From an uncultured Prevotella sp. (GTDB lineage: Bacteria; Bacteroidota; Bacteroidia; Bacteroidales; Bacteroidaceae): 50,451 nucleotides of DNA. Where the stretch lies: the NCBI GenBank assembly GCA_902497035.1, contig CABVDL010000006.1:1-50451 (forward strand). Direction: 5' to 3'. A program made the translations under genes and the position numbers. Position 1 is the first letter of the stretch, and each line of letters begins with the position of its first letter. Positions 16,919 to 24,149 of the stretch are shown in pieces. Under the pieces are notes generated by a model. That model did not search any database and was not told the origin of the DNA. It saw only the letters and a program-made list of their open reading frames with translations.

Positions 16919-17484
16919 CAGACACCACCTTGTACATTAAGAATATGGTCTGCGACCGTTGCGTCATGGCCGTCGACGGAGCCTTGCGGCAGCTGTCGCT
17001 AAGGCCTGTCAGCGTGGAGCTGGGCAAGGCGGTAGTCGGGGGCGACGTGACTGCCCAGCAGCGTGAGCGGCTGCGGCAGAGCCTCCGGCAGCTCGGCTTC
17101 GAGCTGCTCGACGACCGCAGGCAGCAGACCATTGCCCAAATAAAGGCAGCCGTCATCAGGCTGGTGCGCGGCCGGCAGGGCACAGCGCAGCCCAATCTCT
17201 CCGACTTTCTGAGCCGGACGCTGCATCAGGACTATTCCAGCCTGTCGAAGTTGTTCTCAGAGTATGCGTCAAAAACCATCGAGCGATACTACATCGAGCA
17301 GCGCATCGAGCGGGTAAAGGAGCTGCTGACCTACGGAGAGCAGACGCTGTCGCAAATAGCCCTTGAGATGAACTATTCCAGCGTGGCTTACCTCTCAAGC
17401 CAGTTCAAGAGCGTCACCGGCATGACGCCGTCGCAGTTCAAGCGGCTTCAGGGGCAGCATCGGCGCAAGCTCGACGAGATTTAG
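16915..17484 (+). CDS. AraC-type regulator with N-terminal heavy-metal-associated-like domain
   Basis: A 189-residue fusion. Residues 1 to about 65 look like an HMA fold with a metal-binding CxxC (IKNMVCDRC, Cys13 and Cys16) followed by the usual beta-alpha pattern ending in LGFEL. Residues about 95-180 are an AraC-type double HTH (TLSQIALEMNYSSVAYLSSQFK, then TGMTPSQFKRL). It would be a metal-responsive transcription factor; the copper chaperone and P-ATPase genes 1.8-4 kb away are natural candidate targets (inference). It overlaps the upstream epimerase homologue by 4 bp and converges on the DUF4301 gene with an 11-bp gap. Confidence 0.8.
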   Translation: MTDTTLYIKNMVCDRCVMAVDGALRQLSLRPVSVELGKAVVGGDVTAQQRERLRQSLRQLGFELLDDRRQQTIAQIKAAVIRLVRGRQGTAQPNLSDFLSRTLHQDYSSLSKLFSEYASKTIERYYIEQRIERVKELLTYGEQTLSQIALEMNYSSVAYLSSQFKSVTGMTPSQFKRLQGQHRRKLDEI

Positions 17485-17495
17485 CGGCGGGCTCT

Positions 17496-19013
17496 TTACT
17501 GATGCGCCTCGCGCAGCAGGTCGTTGACGGTCTTCACGGGGTTGAAGGTCGTCAGCGGCACTTCCACGAACACCGTGTTCCAGTCGCTCATGGCTCCGTT
17601 CCACAATCCGGGAAGCTCCAGGGCTTTCAGCTGACGGCCGTTCTTGCTCTTGCTGCTGATGAAGCCCGTGTTGTGGTCAACATAGTCGGGAAGGTGGAAC
17701 GGCTTGCCCTGATAGTCCTTGGTGGCGCATACCAAATCGACGGGATTGAAGTGCGTGCCGCCGGTGAACATCCTCACGTAGGCCTCGTTGCTCTTGTCAA
17801 TCTGGCTGCTTTCCAGGATTTGTGGACTTACGGTGCCGTCGTGGTTGTAGGCCAGGAACGGGCCGCCGCCGGGCTCACCCACGTTCTTCACCACACCGCA
17901 GACGCGCAGGGGCCGGTTGAGCTTCTGGCGGATGTAAATCACGAGCTCGGCATCCTCCAATTCCTTGATGTCGGCCTTGCGGCAGCAAAGGTCGTGCTGT
18001 ACGAAACGGATGATTTCCTCTAATTTGGCGTGATTGTATTGCCCTGTGTCCAGCAGCCGGAGATAGTCGAACACTTGCCGCTGCACCTGCACCAGCACGC
18101 CTCCGATGACTTTCTTCCACTGTACGGTGTCGCCTTTCAGCCGGTCGGGCACCACGTTGTCGATGTTCTTGATGAAAACGACGTCGGCGTCGATGTCGTT
18201 GAGGTTCTCTATGAGCGCGCCGTGGCCGCCCGGGCGGAAGAGCAGCGTTCCGTCCTCGTTGCGGAATGGCGTGTTGTCGGGGTTGGCGGCAATGGTGTCG
18301 GTGCTTGGCTTCTGCTCAGAGAAAGTGATGTCGTAGCGTATGCCGAACTTCTGCTCGTAGTAGCCTTTCTTCTCTTCCACCCGTTGCTTGAAAAGCTCGA
18401 GATGGTCGTGCGACACGGTGAAGTGAATGTGTGACTCGCCGTTGGAGCTGGCGTAAAGGGCGCCCTCGACCAAGTGCTCCTCGAGCGGGGTGCGTATGCC
18501 GTCGTCGTAGCGGTGGAAAAGCAGCAGGCCCTTCGGCAACTGTCCATAGTTCAGGCCTCCGGCGGTGAGCAGGTTGGCAACGACGGCCTTGTATTCGCCG
18601 CTGGTCACAAGCTCGTCAATGGTCTTCTTGTTGTTTTCCCTGCATTTCTCGTTGAGGGCGTCGTAGAAGGCGAAATGGTGGATTTGGCCGAAGAATGTCT
18701 TTTCAAAGTCTGTCTGCGGCGTATCGTAGTCGGCGTTGAGGAAACCAAACATATTCTTGAACATGCGGCTGGCTGCCCCCGAGGCAGGAACAAACTTCAC
18801 CACCTTGTGCCCCTGCCGCTTATAGGTCTCCCAGGCCTCAACGTCTTGTTGCTGCCGTGCGGCGCTCTCGGCGAGGATGCCCTTGCCCACGGCTGCCGCA
18901 CTCTCAAGCTTGAGGAAGGAAAAGCCCTGGCGGATTTGCCCTAACTGATGTTCTACCTGTGCTACGGTCATGCCGCGGCCTTCAATCTGTTGTCTGTCTG
19001 CCTGTGTTAGCAT
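17496..19013 (-). CDS. DUF4301-family protein, nucleotidyltransferase-like
   Basis: A 505-residue cytoplasmic protein that I recognise as DUF4301, a family found mostly in Bacteroidetes. No reaction is known to me. Two glycine-rich motifs suggest a nucleotidyltransferase-type (sugar-1-phosphate pyrophosphorylase-like) fold: VPASGAASRMFK at 75-86 in the place of a nucleotide loop, and RPGGHGALIENL near 265, followed by DADVVFIKNIDNVVPD, similar to the UDP-sugar pyrophosphorylase core. This is inference from motif shape. A complete promoter lies just upstream (19042-19073). It is a single gene, convergent with the HMA-AraC regulator. Confidence 0.8.
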   Translation of the reverse strand: MLTQADRQQIEGRGMTVAQVEHQLGQIRQGFSFLKLESAAAVGKGILAESAARQQQDVEAWETYKRQGHKVVKFVPASGAASRMFKNMFGFLNADYDTPQTDFEKTFFGQIHHFAFYDALNEKCRENNKKTIDELVTSGEYKAVVANLLTAGGLNYGQLPKGLLLFHRYDDGIRTPLEEHLVEGALYASSNGESHIHFTVSHDHLELFKQRVEEKKGYYEQKFGIRYDITFSEQKPSTDTIAANPDNTPFRNEDGTLLFRPGGHGALIENLNDIDADVVFIKNIDNVVPDRLKGDTVQWKKVIGGVLVQVQRQVFDYLRLLDTGQYNHAKLEEIIRFVQHDLCCRKADIKELEDAELVIYIRQKLNRPLRVCGVVKNVGEPGGGPFLAYNHDGTVSPQILESSQIDKSNEAYVRMFTGGTHFNPVDLVCATKDYQGKPFHLPDYVDHNTGFISSKSKNGRQLKALELPGLWNGAMSDWNTVFVEVPLTTFNPVKTVNDLLREAHQ

Positions 19014-19041
19014 AGCGATTTGGTTTAATAGTCCTATGATG

Positions 19042-19073
19042 CAAATTTAGCGTTTTTCCGTTATATTTGCAAA
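19042..19073 (-). promoter_or_regulatory. promoter of the DUF4301 gene
   Basis: On the minus strand TTTG (19073-19070), a 20-bp spacer and TAAATTTG (19049-19042): a full match to the Bacteroidetes consensus, with the predicted start about 20 bp before the ATG. Confidence 0.65.
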
Positions 19074-19256
19074 GATTGTGCGGTTTTTTTAGGATTTTGC
19101 CTTTGCCGGGACTGCGGTGACCGACGTAGGCAATCGTGCGGCGGAAGCCTCCGTGGCCCGTGCAGGCCGGCTCTGCGGAGTCGGCAGAGGAGTCCTGGCG
19201 CGGAATGTTATAACCTTTTCCCAGAATTTCGTAACAGTTTAATCGTCCTTTTGTCG

Positions 19257-19264
19257 TAACTTTG
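19257..19264 (+). promoter_or_regulatory. candidate -7 box of the CopZ-like gene
   Basis: TAACTTTG fits TAnnTTTG and lies 35 bp before the ATG at 19300; a weak GTTT at 19237-19240 is the only -33 candidate. The rest of 19074-19250 is GC-rich non-coding sequence with short imperfect palindromes. Confidence 0.45.
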
Positions 19265-19299
19265 CAACCGTAATCAACAAACCATTAATACTTACGACA

Positions 19300-19509
19300 A
19301 TGAAAAAGGTAATTACAGTGAACGGAATGAGATGTGAGCATTGCAAGGCCAAGGTGGAGGGTGCCTTGAAGTCGCTCGACGGAGTTAATGCGGCTGAGGT
19401 GAGCCTGGCCGGCCACAACGTGACGGTTGACTACGACGAGACCAGGGTGCAGCCTGAGGCCATGAAGGACGCGGTCGATGGCTGCGGCCACTTCGAGATG
19501 GTGCTGTAG
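19300..19509 (+). CDS. CopZ-like heavy-metal chaperone (HMA domain)
   Basis: A 69-residue protein made of one heavy-metal-associated domain with the metal-binding motif GMRCEHC (Cys12, Cys15) and the typical beta-alpha-beta-beta-alpha-beta pattern. It probably carries Cu(I) in the cytosol and hands it to the P-type ATPase encoded 200 bp downstream. The spacer between the two genes holds a palindromic repeat and a 26-bp tandem repeat, so co-transcription is uncertain. The C-terminus (GHFEMVL) is slightly shorter than in many CopZ proteins. Confidence 0.88.
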   Translation: MKKVITVNGMRCEHCKAKVEGALKSLDGVNAAEVSLAGHNVTVDYDETRVQPEAMKDAVDGCGHFEMVL

Positions 19510-19566
19510 GCAGTTGGCATCCGTGCCATCCTTCGCTGCCACCAGTGCCGTTACGCCTTGGTGTCA

Positions 19567-19600
19567 GTGTAGTGGCCGGCCTGGTGCCGGCCACCATCCG
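19567..19600 (+). repeat. 34-bp palindromic interspersed repeat, copy 3
   Basis: Same sequence as 13223-13256 and 43584-43617 apart from two positions; 9-bp stem GTGGCCGGC / GCCGGCCAC at 19572-19580 and 19586-19594. It begins 57 bp after the stop of the CopZ-like gene. Confidence 0.75.
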
Positions 19601-19667
19601 CATGCGACATTGGGCATCATCCGCATGCGATACCATTGTGCATCATCCGCATGCGATACCATTGTGC
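19593..19667 (+). repeat. 26-bp tandem repeat, two perfect copies plus a degenerate one
   Basis: Identical 26-bp units lie at 19616-19641 and 19642-19667; a shortened, diverged unit precedes them at 19593-19615. Each contains the 8-bp palindrome CGCATGCG. The array directly follows the palindromic repeat and ends 43 bp before the P-ATPase start. Confidence 0.8.
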
Positions 19668-19710
19668 TTGTCAATACATAAAAGGATAACAAAAGAAGAA
19701 AGCAATAGTT

Positions 19711-21609
19711 ATGAAACAGACAATACCCGTGGTCGGCATGGCTTGTGCCTCATGCTCGGCCAACGTCGAGAGAAAGCTGAACTCCCTGGACGGAGTGCGG
19801 TCGGCCTCAGTCAGCCTTGCCGGACGCTCCGCGCTGGTTGACTTTGACCCGTCGAAAATCAGTCTGGAGACGATGAAGAAAGAGATAAACGGCATCGGCT
19901 ACGACCTCGTCATTGAGAAAGACCGCTCGGTGGAGGACATCAGGAGACGCGAGTACACGCTGCTGCTGCGCCGTACGCTGCTCTCGTGGGTGTTATCGGT
20001 GATTGGCATGAGCGTCAACATGCGGTGGCTCCACGTCGGCGGCGCGGCAGTGGCCAACCAGGTGGCGCTGCTCATAGCTTTGGCCAATATGTTCTTTTGC
20101 GGCCGCCAGTTCTACGTTTCTGCCGTCAGGCAGCTGCGCCACGGGGCTGCCAACATGGACACGCTGGTGGCACTCTCAACGGCCATCGCCTTCGTCTTCA
20201 GTGCCTACAACACGTTCTGGGGTGACGCGACGCTCACGTATTTCGACTCGTGCGGCATGATTATCACGTTCGTGCTGACCGGCCGCCTGCTTGAGGAAAA
20301 GGCGAAGGACGGCACGGCCACAAGCATCAGGCAGCTCATGGGCCTTGCTCCGAAGACCGCCCGCGTCGTAGAGGACGGCGAGGTGCGTGAGGTTCCCATC
20401 TCCACCATCGATGTCGGCGACCTGCTTGAGGTGCGTCCCGGTGAGAAAGTGCCGGTTGACGGAGAGGTGGTTTCGGCCGAGAGTTTTATGACGCCCGATG
20501 GCGCCTATGTTGACGAGAGCATGATTACCGGCGAGCCGACGCCCGCCGAGAAGCGCAAGGGCTCAAGGGTTCTTGCCGGCACCATACCCTGCCAGGGCAA
20601 GTTCCGCATGCGCGCCCGTCAGGTAGGCGAGCATACCGCGCTGGCTCATATTATTAAGGTGGTGCAGGAGGCGGAGGGCAGCAAGGCTCCCGTGCAGCGC
20701 ATCGTTGACAAGGCAGCACTGGTGTTTGTGCCAGTGGTTGGCGCGGTAGCCCTGCTCACTTTCGTCGCATGGCTGGCCGTGGGCGGCATGGCGGTGCTGC
20801 CAAAGGCCGTTGTCTCGGCAGTTACCGTGCTCGTCATCGCCTGCCCTTGCGCCATGGGGCTGGCCACGCCTACCGCCCTGATGGTAGGCATGGGCAAGGC
20901 TGCCGACCGCCATGTACTCATTAAGGACGCTACGGCACTTGAATTGTTGCGCAAGGTGGACGCGCTTGTGACCGACAAGACCGGCACGCTGACCATTCCC
21001 AACCAGCAGGTTGACTTCACCAAGGCCGACAATCTGCCCCCAGAAGAGCGCGAGCGCCTGAAGCCCAACGTGCGTGAGGCGATGGGCCAGCTGCGGAAAG
21101 ACGGCATTGAGGTGTGGATGATGAGCGGCGACAAGGAAGAGGCCGTGCGCTATTGGGCCGACAAGGCGGGCATAAGTCACTACAAGGCCAAGTGCGAGCC
21201 CTCTGACAAGGAGAGCCTCGTTAGGCAGCTGAAGAAGGAGGGAAAGACCGTGGCCATGATAGGCGACGGCATCAATGACACGCAGGCACTGGCCTTGGCC
21301 GACGTGAGCATCGCCGTAGGAACGGGTACTGACGCGGCCCTCGATGTGGCGCAGGTGACACTTGTCTCCGACGACATGATGGCGTTGCCCGACAGCATCA
21401 GGCTCAGCCGAAAGACTGTGAGAATGATTTGGGAAAACCTCTTTTGGGCTTTTATCTACAACATCGTGTGCATCCCTTTGGCTGCCGGCGTGCTTTATCT
21501 GTTCTTTGAAAATCCACCCGTACAGCTCACTCCGATGTGGGGTAGTGCGCTGATGGCATTCTCCAGTCTGAGCGTGGTATTGAATAGTCTGCGCCTGAAG
21601 TGGGCTTAG
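19711..21609 (+). CDS. copA: copper-type (P1B) P-type ATPase without a nucleotide-binding domain
   Basis: A 632-residue heavy-metal pump. An N-terminal HMA domain (GMACASC, Cys11 and Cys14) is followed by about eight transmembrane helices, the actuator domain (GEKVPVDGEV, then the conserved TGEP), the CPC ion-binding helix (ACPCAMGLATP), the phosphorylation motif DKTGTLT (Asp422), and the hinge MIGDGIND (Asp519). The nucleotide-binding N domain, with its HP and GxG motifs, is missing: only about 50 residues separate Asp422 from the SGD motif (Asp474), against about 145 in typical CopA, and the linker runs straight to KPNVREAM. The reading frame is clean, so this is not an evident frameshift. 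CopZ-like protein and HMA-AraC regulator are neighbours. Confidence 0.88.
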   Translation: MKQTIPVVGMACASCSANVERKLNSLDGVRSASVSLAGRSALVDFDPSKISLETMKKEINGIGYDLVIEKDRSVEDIRRREYTLLLRRTLLSWVLSVIGMSVNMRWLHVGGAAVANQVALLIALANMFFCGRQFYVSAVRQLRHGAANMDTLVALSTAIAFVFSAYNTFWGDATLTYFDSCGMIITFVLTGRLLEEKAKDGTATSIRQLMGLAPKTARVVEDGEVREVPISTIDVGDLLEVRPGEKVPVDGEVVSAESFMTPDGAYVDESMITGEPTPAEKRKGSRVLAGTIPCQGKFRMRARQVGEHTALAHIIKVVQEAEGSKAPVQRIVDKAALVFVPVVGAVALLTFVAWLAVGGMAVLPKAVVSAVTVLVIACPCAMGLATPTALMVGMGKAADRHVLIKDATALELLRKVDALVTDKTGTLTIPNQQVDFTKADNLPPEERERLKPNVREAMGQLRKDGIEVWMMSGDKEEAVRYWADKAGISHYKAKCEPSDKESLVRQLKKEGKTVAMIGDGINDTQALALADVSIAVGTGTDAALDVAQVTLVSDDMMALPDSIRLSRKTVRMIWENLFWAFIYNIVCIPLAAGVLYLFFENPPVQLTPMWGSALMAFSSLSVVLNSLRLKWA

Positions 21610-22192
21610 GCCACCAGTTCTTCTCAACAGAAATCTGCAGGGAGAAGTTGTGGTTGGGTGTCCAGCGCAGGGCTGCCCCGAGCTTGTCGCCGAAAGCGTT
21701 GAGGCCGGGGTAGCTGCCGTCATAGCCAAAGCCCGCCAAGCCGTAACCGTAGAGATACCCCGGATAGCCATAATAGCCGCCATAGCCTTGGAAGCCGCTG
21801 TTGACCAGTGACTTCTGTCCATATACATAGCCGGTGAGATGGTCGTTGAACTGATAGCCCAGCTCACCGTAGAGTCCGCCGTTGGTGACGTTGATGCCAT
21901 CCCAGTTGAGGTGGTTGATATAGCCGCCGGCGGCGAGCCAGGCACGCTTCCCGATGGGCGTCACGTAAGTTGCCGTGACGTTCTGCGCAAAGCCTGCACC
22001 TTTGGGCGCGCCCTTTCCGAAGCCCGCCATTACGCTAAGGTTGACGCTCGCGTTGAGACCCTGGTGCAGCGGCGACTGCGAAAGATGCGTCGTGGGCTGC
22101 GGCTGCGAGAGCTGGGCGGGGGCCAGATAAGTCTGGGCCGACGCCGAGACGACCGCAAAGAACATTATTGTCAAACAGAAAGTCTTGTACAT
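21527..22192 (-). CDS. secreted Gly/Tyr-rich outer-membrane barrel-like protein
   Basis: A 221-residue protein with a signal peptide (about 1-19, ending SASA). The mature part has alternating aromatic and small residues, as in beta-barrel proteins, with a Gly/Tyr-rich stretch around 135-155 (GGYYGYPGYLYGYG). The barrel-like part ends with FSLQISVEKNWW, which looks like a final strand, and is followed by a 26-residue tail encoded antisense to the last 83 bp of the P-ATPase gene. A -7 box lies just upstream (22218-22225). Function unknown; similar proteins occur widely in Prevotella as far as I can tell. Confidence 0.65.
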   Translation of the reverse strand: MYKTFCLTIMFFAVVSASAQTYLAPAQLSQPQPTTHLSQSPLHQGLNASVNLSVMAGFGKGAPKGAGFAQNVTATYVTPIGKRAWLAAGGYINHLNWDGINVTNGGLYGELGYQFNDHLTGYVYGQKSLVNSGFQGYGGYYGYPGYLYGYGLAGFGYDGSYPGLNAFGDKLGAALRWTPNHNFSLQISVEKNWWPKPTSGADYSIPRSDWRMPSAHYPTSE

Positions 22193-22217
22193 CTTGAATA
22201 CTCCTTACTCTTCGGTG

Positions 22218-22225
22218 CAAATATA
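22218..22225 (-). promoter_or_regulatory. candidate -7 box of the barrel-like protein gene
   Basis: TATATTTG on the minus strand fits TAnnTTTG, 26 bp before the start codon. The spaced -33 candidate (22248) is imperfect. Confidence 0.45.
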
Positions 22226-22286
22226 CGCAGTTATCTTCAATATTGTGCAATACAGGGTAAGGTCTTAACATTATTTTCGGAACACG

Positions 22287-23333
22287 CTATCTGGTGATAC
22301 GAACGGTTCCCTTGTCCACAGTCATCTTGACGTGATAGAGTGCTTCTATGATTTTCAACGCCTCTGGAAGATTGTTGGAGGGCAGTTTGCCTGTAAACGT
22401 TTTCGACGACAAGTGAATGTCGGCCGGCAAGAAGACTACATCATAATTCCTGCTCAGAGTGGCAAGCATCTCGTCCTGCGTTGCATGACGCAGCACTATC
22501 TCATTTCGGAGCCAGGAGGTATGGTCGTCTTGATAGGTTTCTTCCTTTACCTCGATAGCCCCGGTCTTCTTGTCGATATATGCCACGTGGCCGGCATTCA
22601 TGGTCGTGCCGGGGTGCTGGGGGGTCTGTAATGAGATAACACCCTCATCCAGTGAGACGACTATCTCGTCGTCTTGCCGATAGTCAGAAATATTGAATTT
22701 GGTACCCTTAACTTCCACGGTGTAGCCGTTGCCCTGAACGATGAAAGGGTGCCGGGGGTCTTTGGCAATGTTAAAGTAGGCCTCTCCGTTGAATGCGATA
22801 GTCCGTTTGTCCTTGGAGAAGTTGCCGGCTCTGTACGCTATTTTCGACCCTCTGTTAAGAATGACCTTACTGTGGTCAGGAAGCTGCAAGGAGGCCCTGT
22901 CATCCATGTCGGTGGAGAATTCGTCAGTTGAGAACACGATGGTCTCCTCCGTCACCTTTGTTTGTAGATAATATAAGTATGCAGTGGAGCAAATAAATAT
23001 GGGCAACAGTATAGCTGCGGCCCAAAGCGCAATCCTTTGCATCCTGGTGTAACTGGGAATAACAGTAGAGTCGTCCTGTGTGTCGTCTTGCGTTTGGTCA
23101 AATGCATTGCTCTGGAGTTGATCCGGGCCGACTTTCTCCATAATGCTCTTCTTCAGCAGCCTGATCTCCGTGTCGGTGAAGACGTTTTCACCTTGGTCGC
23201 CAGCCATCCATGCATCCTGTAGAAGCTGCGTCAGCTCCTCATCAGAGGCTTTTTCCAGCAGTTCTCTTAGTGTGACAAACTCCTCATGTGTGATGGTGTT
23301 GTCCTTATATTTTTGCAGTAACTCTTTCATCAT
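22287..23333 (-). CDS. FecR-family anti-sigma factor
   Basis: A 348-residue inner-membrane protein. The first 100 residues are cytoplasmic and would bind the sigma factor; one transmembrane helix follows at about 105-127 (ALWAAAILLPIFICSTAYLYYL); then a periplasmic FecR domain (LPDHSKVILNRGSKIAY, AYFNIAKDPRHPFIV) and a C-terminal DUF4974-type domain resembling the STN fold. It follows the ECF sigma gene by 32 bp. In Bacteroidetes such pairs receive a signal from a SusC-type transporter that has an N-terminal STN domain; the SusC encoded at 33518-36928 has one, making it the likely partner. Confidence 0.92.
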   Translation of the reverse strand: MMKELLQKYKDNTITHEEFVTLRELLEKASDEELTQLLQDAWMAGDQGENVFTDTEIRLLKKSIMEKVGPDQLQSNAFDQTQDDTQDDSTVIPSYTRMQRIALWAAAILLPIFICSTAYLYYLQTKVTEETIVFSTDEFSTDMDDRASLQLPDHSKVILNRGSKIAYRAGNFSKDKRTIAFNGEAYFNIAKDPRHPFIVQGNGYTVEVKGTKFNISDYRQDDEIVVSLDEGVISLQTPQHPGTTMNAGHVAYIDKKTGAIEVKEETYQDDHTSWLRNEIVLRHATQDEMLATLSRNYDVVFLPADIHLSSKTFTGKLPSNNLPEALKIIEALYHVKMTVDKGTVRITR

Positions 23334-23365
23334 ATAATAGACGTAGATAATAGGGAAGTTTCACG

Positions 23366-23926
23366 TTAAAGATTAATAAGAAACAAGAAGATTTTCAAAA
23401 AATCCTTGATGAGGGCGTGCAGCTTTTTGTTGCCTAAAGAGAGTTGGTTCCTCACGGTTTTCTCGCTGATGTTCAGCTTGCCGGCAATCGCGTCGTTGTT
23501 CATCCCCTCGAAGTCTGACATCCATACGATTTTCTGTTGAGTTGGGGTGAGTTGTCGGATGGAACTCTTCACCTGCCGGACGTATTGGTCGAAGTCAATG
23601 TCACTGTCCCCCTCAACTATTGATGAGCGGAGCGTCATGAAGTCCTCAAAGGCAATGCTCCTGACGCGTTGCCTGAGCAGGTCAATGATTTTTCGGTGGG
23701 CAATGGTAAAGATGAATGGCCGCAGCGTGTCCTCCCTAATGATGGTAGACCTTATCTTCCACAGCTTGACAAAGGTGTCCTGCACGATTTCCTCAGAGTC
23801 CTCCTTTGACTTCACGTAAGCGTAACAATATGCCAACAGGTCCTTGGCGTATAGGTCGTAGATTTTGCCAAGCGCCGCCTCATTTCCATCACGTAGTGCC
23901 TGTATGAGTATTTGTTCTCTGGTCAT
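23366..23926 (-). CDS. ECF-type RNA polymerase sigma-70 factor
   Basis: A 186-residue sigma factor with region 2 (GKIYDLYAKDLLAYCYAYVKSKEDSEEIVQDTFVKLW) and region 4 (LTPTQQKIVWMSDFEGMNNDAIAGKLNISEKTVRNQL). The frame stays open to 24001, but I choose the ATG at 23926: family proteins start just before the REQILIQALRDGNEAAL segment, and a -7 box at 23958-23965 would place transcription initiation near 23950, inside the longer version. It is paired with the FecR anti-sigma and probably controls the nearby SusC operon. Confidence 0.92.
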   Translation of the reverse strand: MTREQILIQALRDGNEAALGKIYDLYAKDLLAYCYAYVKSKEDSEEIVQDTFVKLWKIRSTIIREDTLRPFIFTIAHRKIIDLLRQRVRSIAFEDFMTLRSSIVEGDSDIDFDQYVRQVKSSIRQLTPTQQKIVWMSDFEGMNNDAIAGKLNISEKTVRNQLSLGNKKLHALIKDFLKIFLFLINL

Positions 23927-23957
23927 TGCTGCATGCCTTCTAACGGTAACACTACTA

Positions 23958-23965
23958 CAAAGATA
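23958..23965 (-). promoter_or_regulatory. candidate -7 box of the sigma/anti-sigma genes
   Basis: TATCTTTG on the minus strand fits TAnnTTTG. The best -33 candidate (GTTG, 23992-23989) is 23 bp away. Its position argues for the sigma factor start at 23926. Confidence 0.5.
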
Positions 23966-24084
23966 CGCATTTTTTGTTAAGAAATAGTCAACATTACTCA
24001 TTATTTAGCGTTTATTAAAGAAGTGAGTTACTGAATGTCTCAATTGGAACGGGCGTGCTGGTTAATGGTGCCGGATTTATATTC

Positions 24085-24120
24085 CACAAGGCCGGGTTCC
24101 TCACGAAATCCGGCCTTGTG
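24085..24120 (-). terminator. stem-loop after the glycan utilisation region
   Basis: An 11-bp perfect stem (24085-24095 with 24110-24120) and a 14-base loop, lying 30 bp beyond the stop of the gene at 24150-25151. The tail is A/T-rich but not a clean T run. It probably ends the long leftward transcription unit, before the sigma gene promoter. Confidence 0.5.
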
Positions 24121-24149
24121 CTAATTGTTTAATCGACGGGAGGTCGCGC

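Noticed and set aside
19062..19069. TATATTTG on the + strand as a promoter
   Set aside because: It overlaps the minus-strand DUF4301 promoter and no gene follows within 230 bp; the box at 19257 is better placed for the CopZ-like gene.
19593..19667. CRISPR-like array
   Set aside because: The units are contiguous with no spacers; this is a plain tandem repeat.
20563..21945. 460-codon minus-strand frame across the P-ATPase and barrel genes
   Set aside because: No recognisable domain, antisense to a conserved P-type ATPase; low-complexity shadow composition.
23927..24001. Upstream start of the ECF sigma factor at 24001
   Set aside because: The extra 25 residues are not family-like and the -7 box at 23958-23965 lies inside them.
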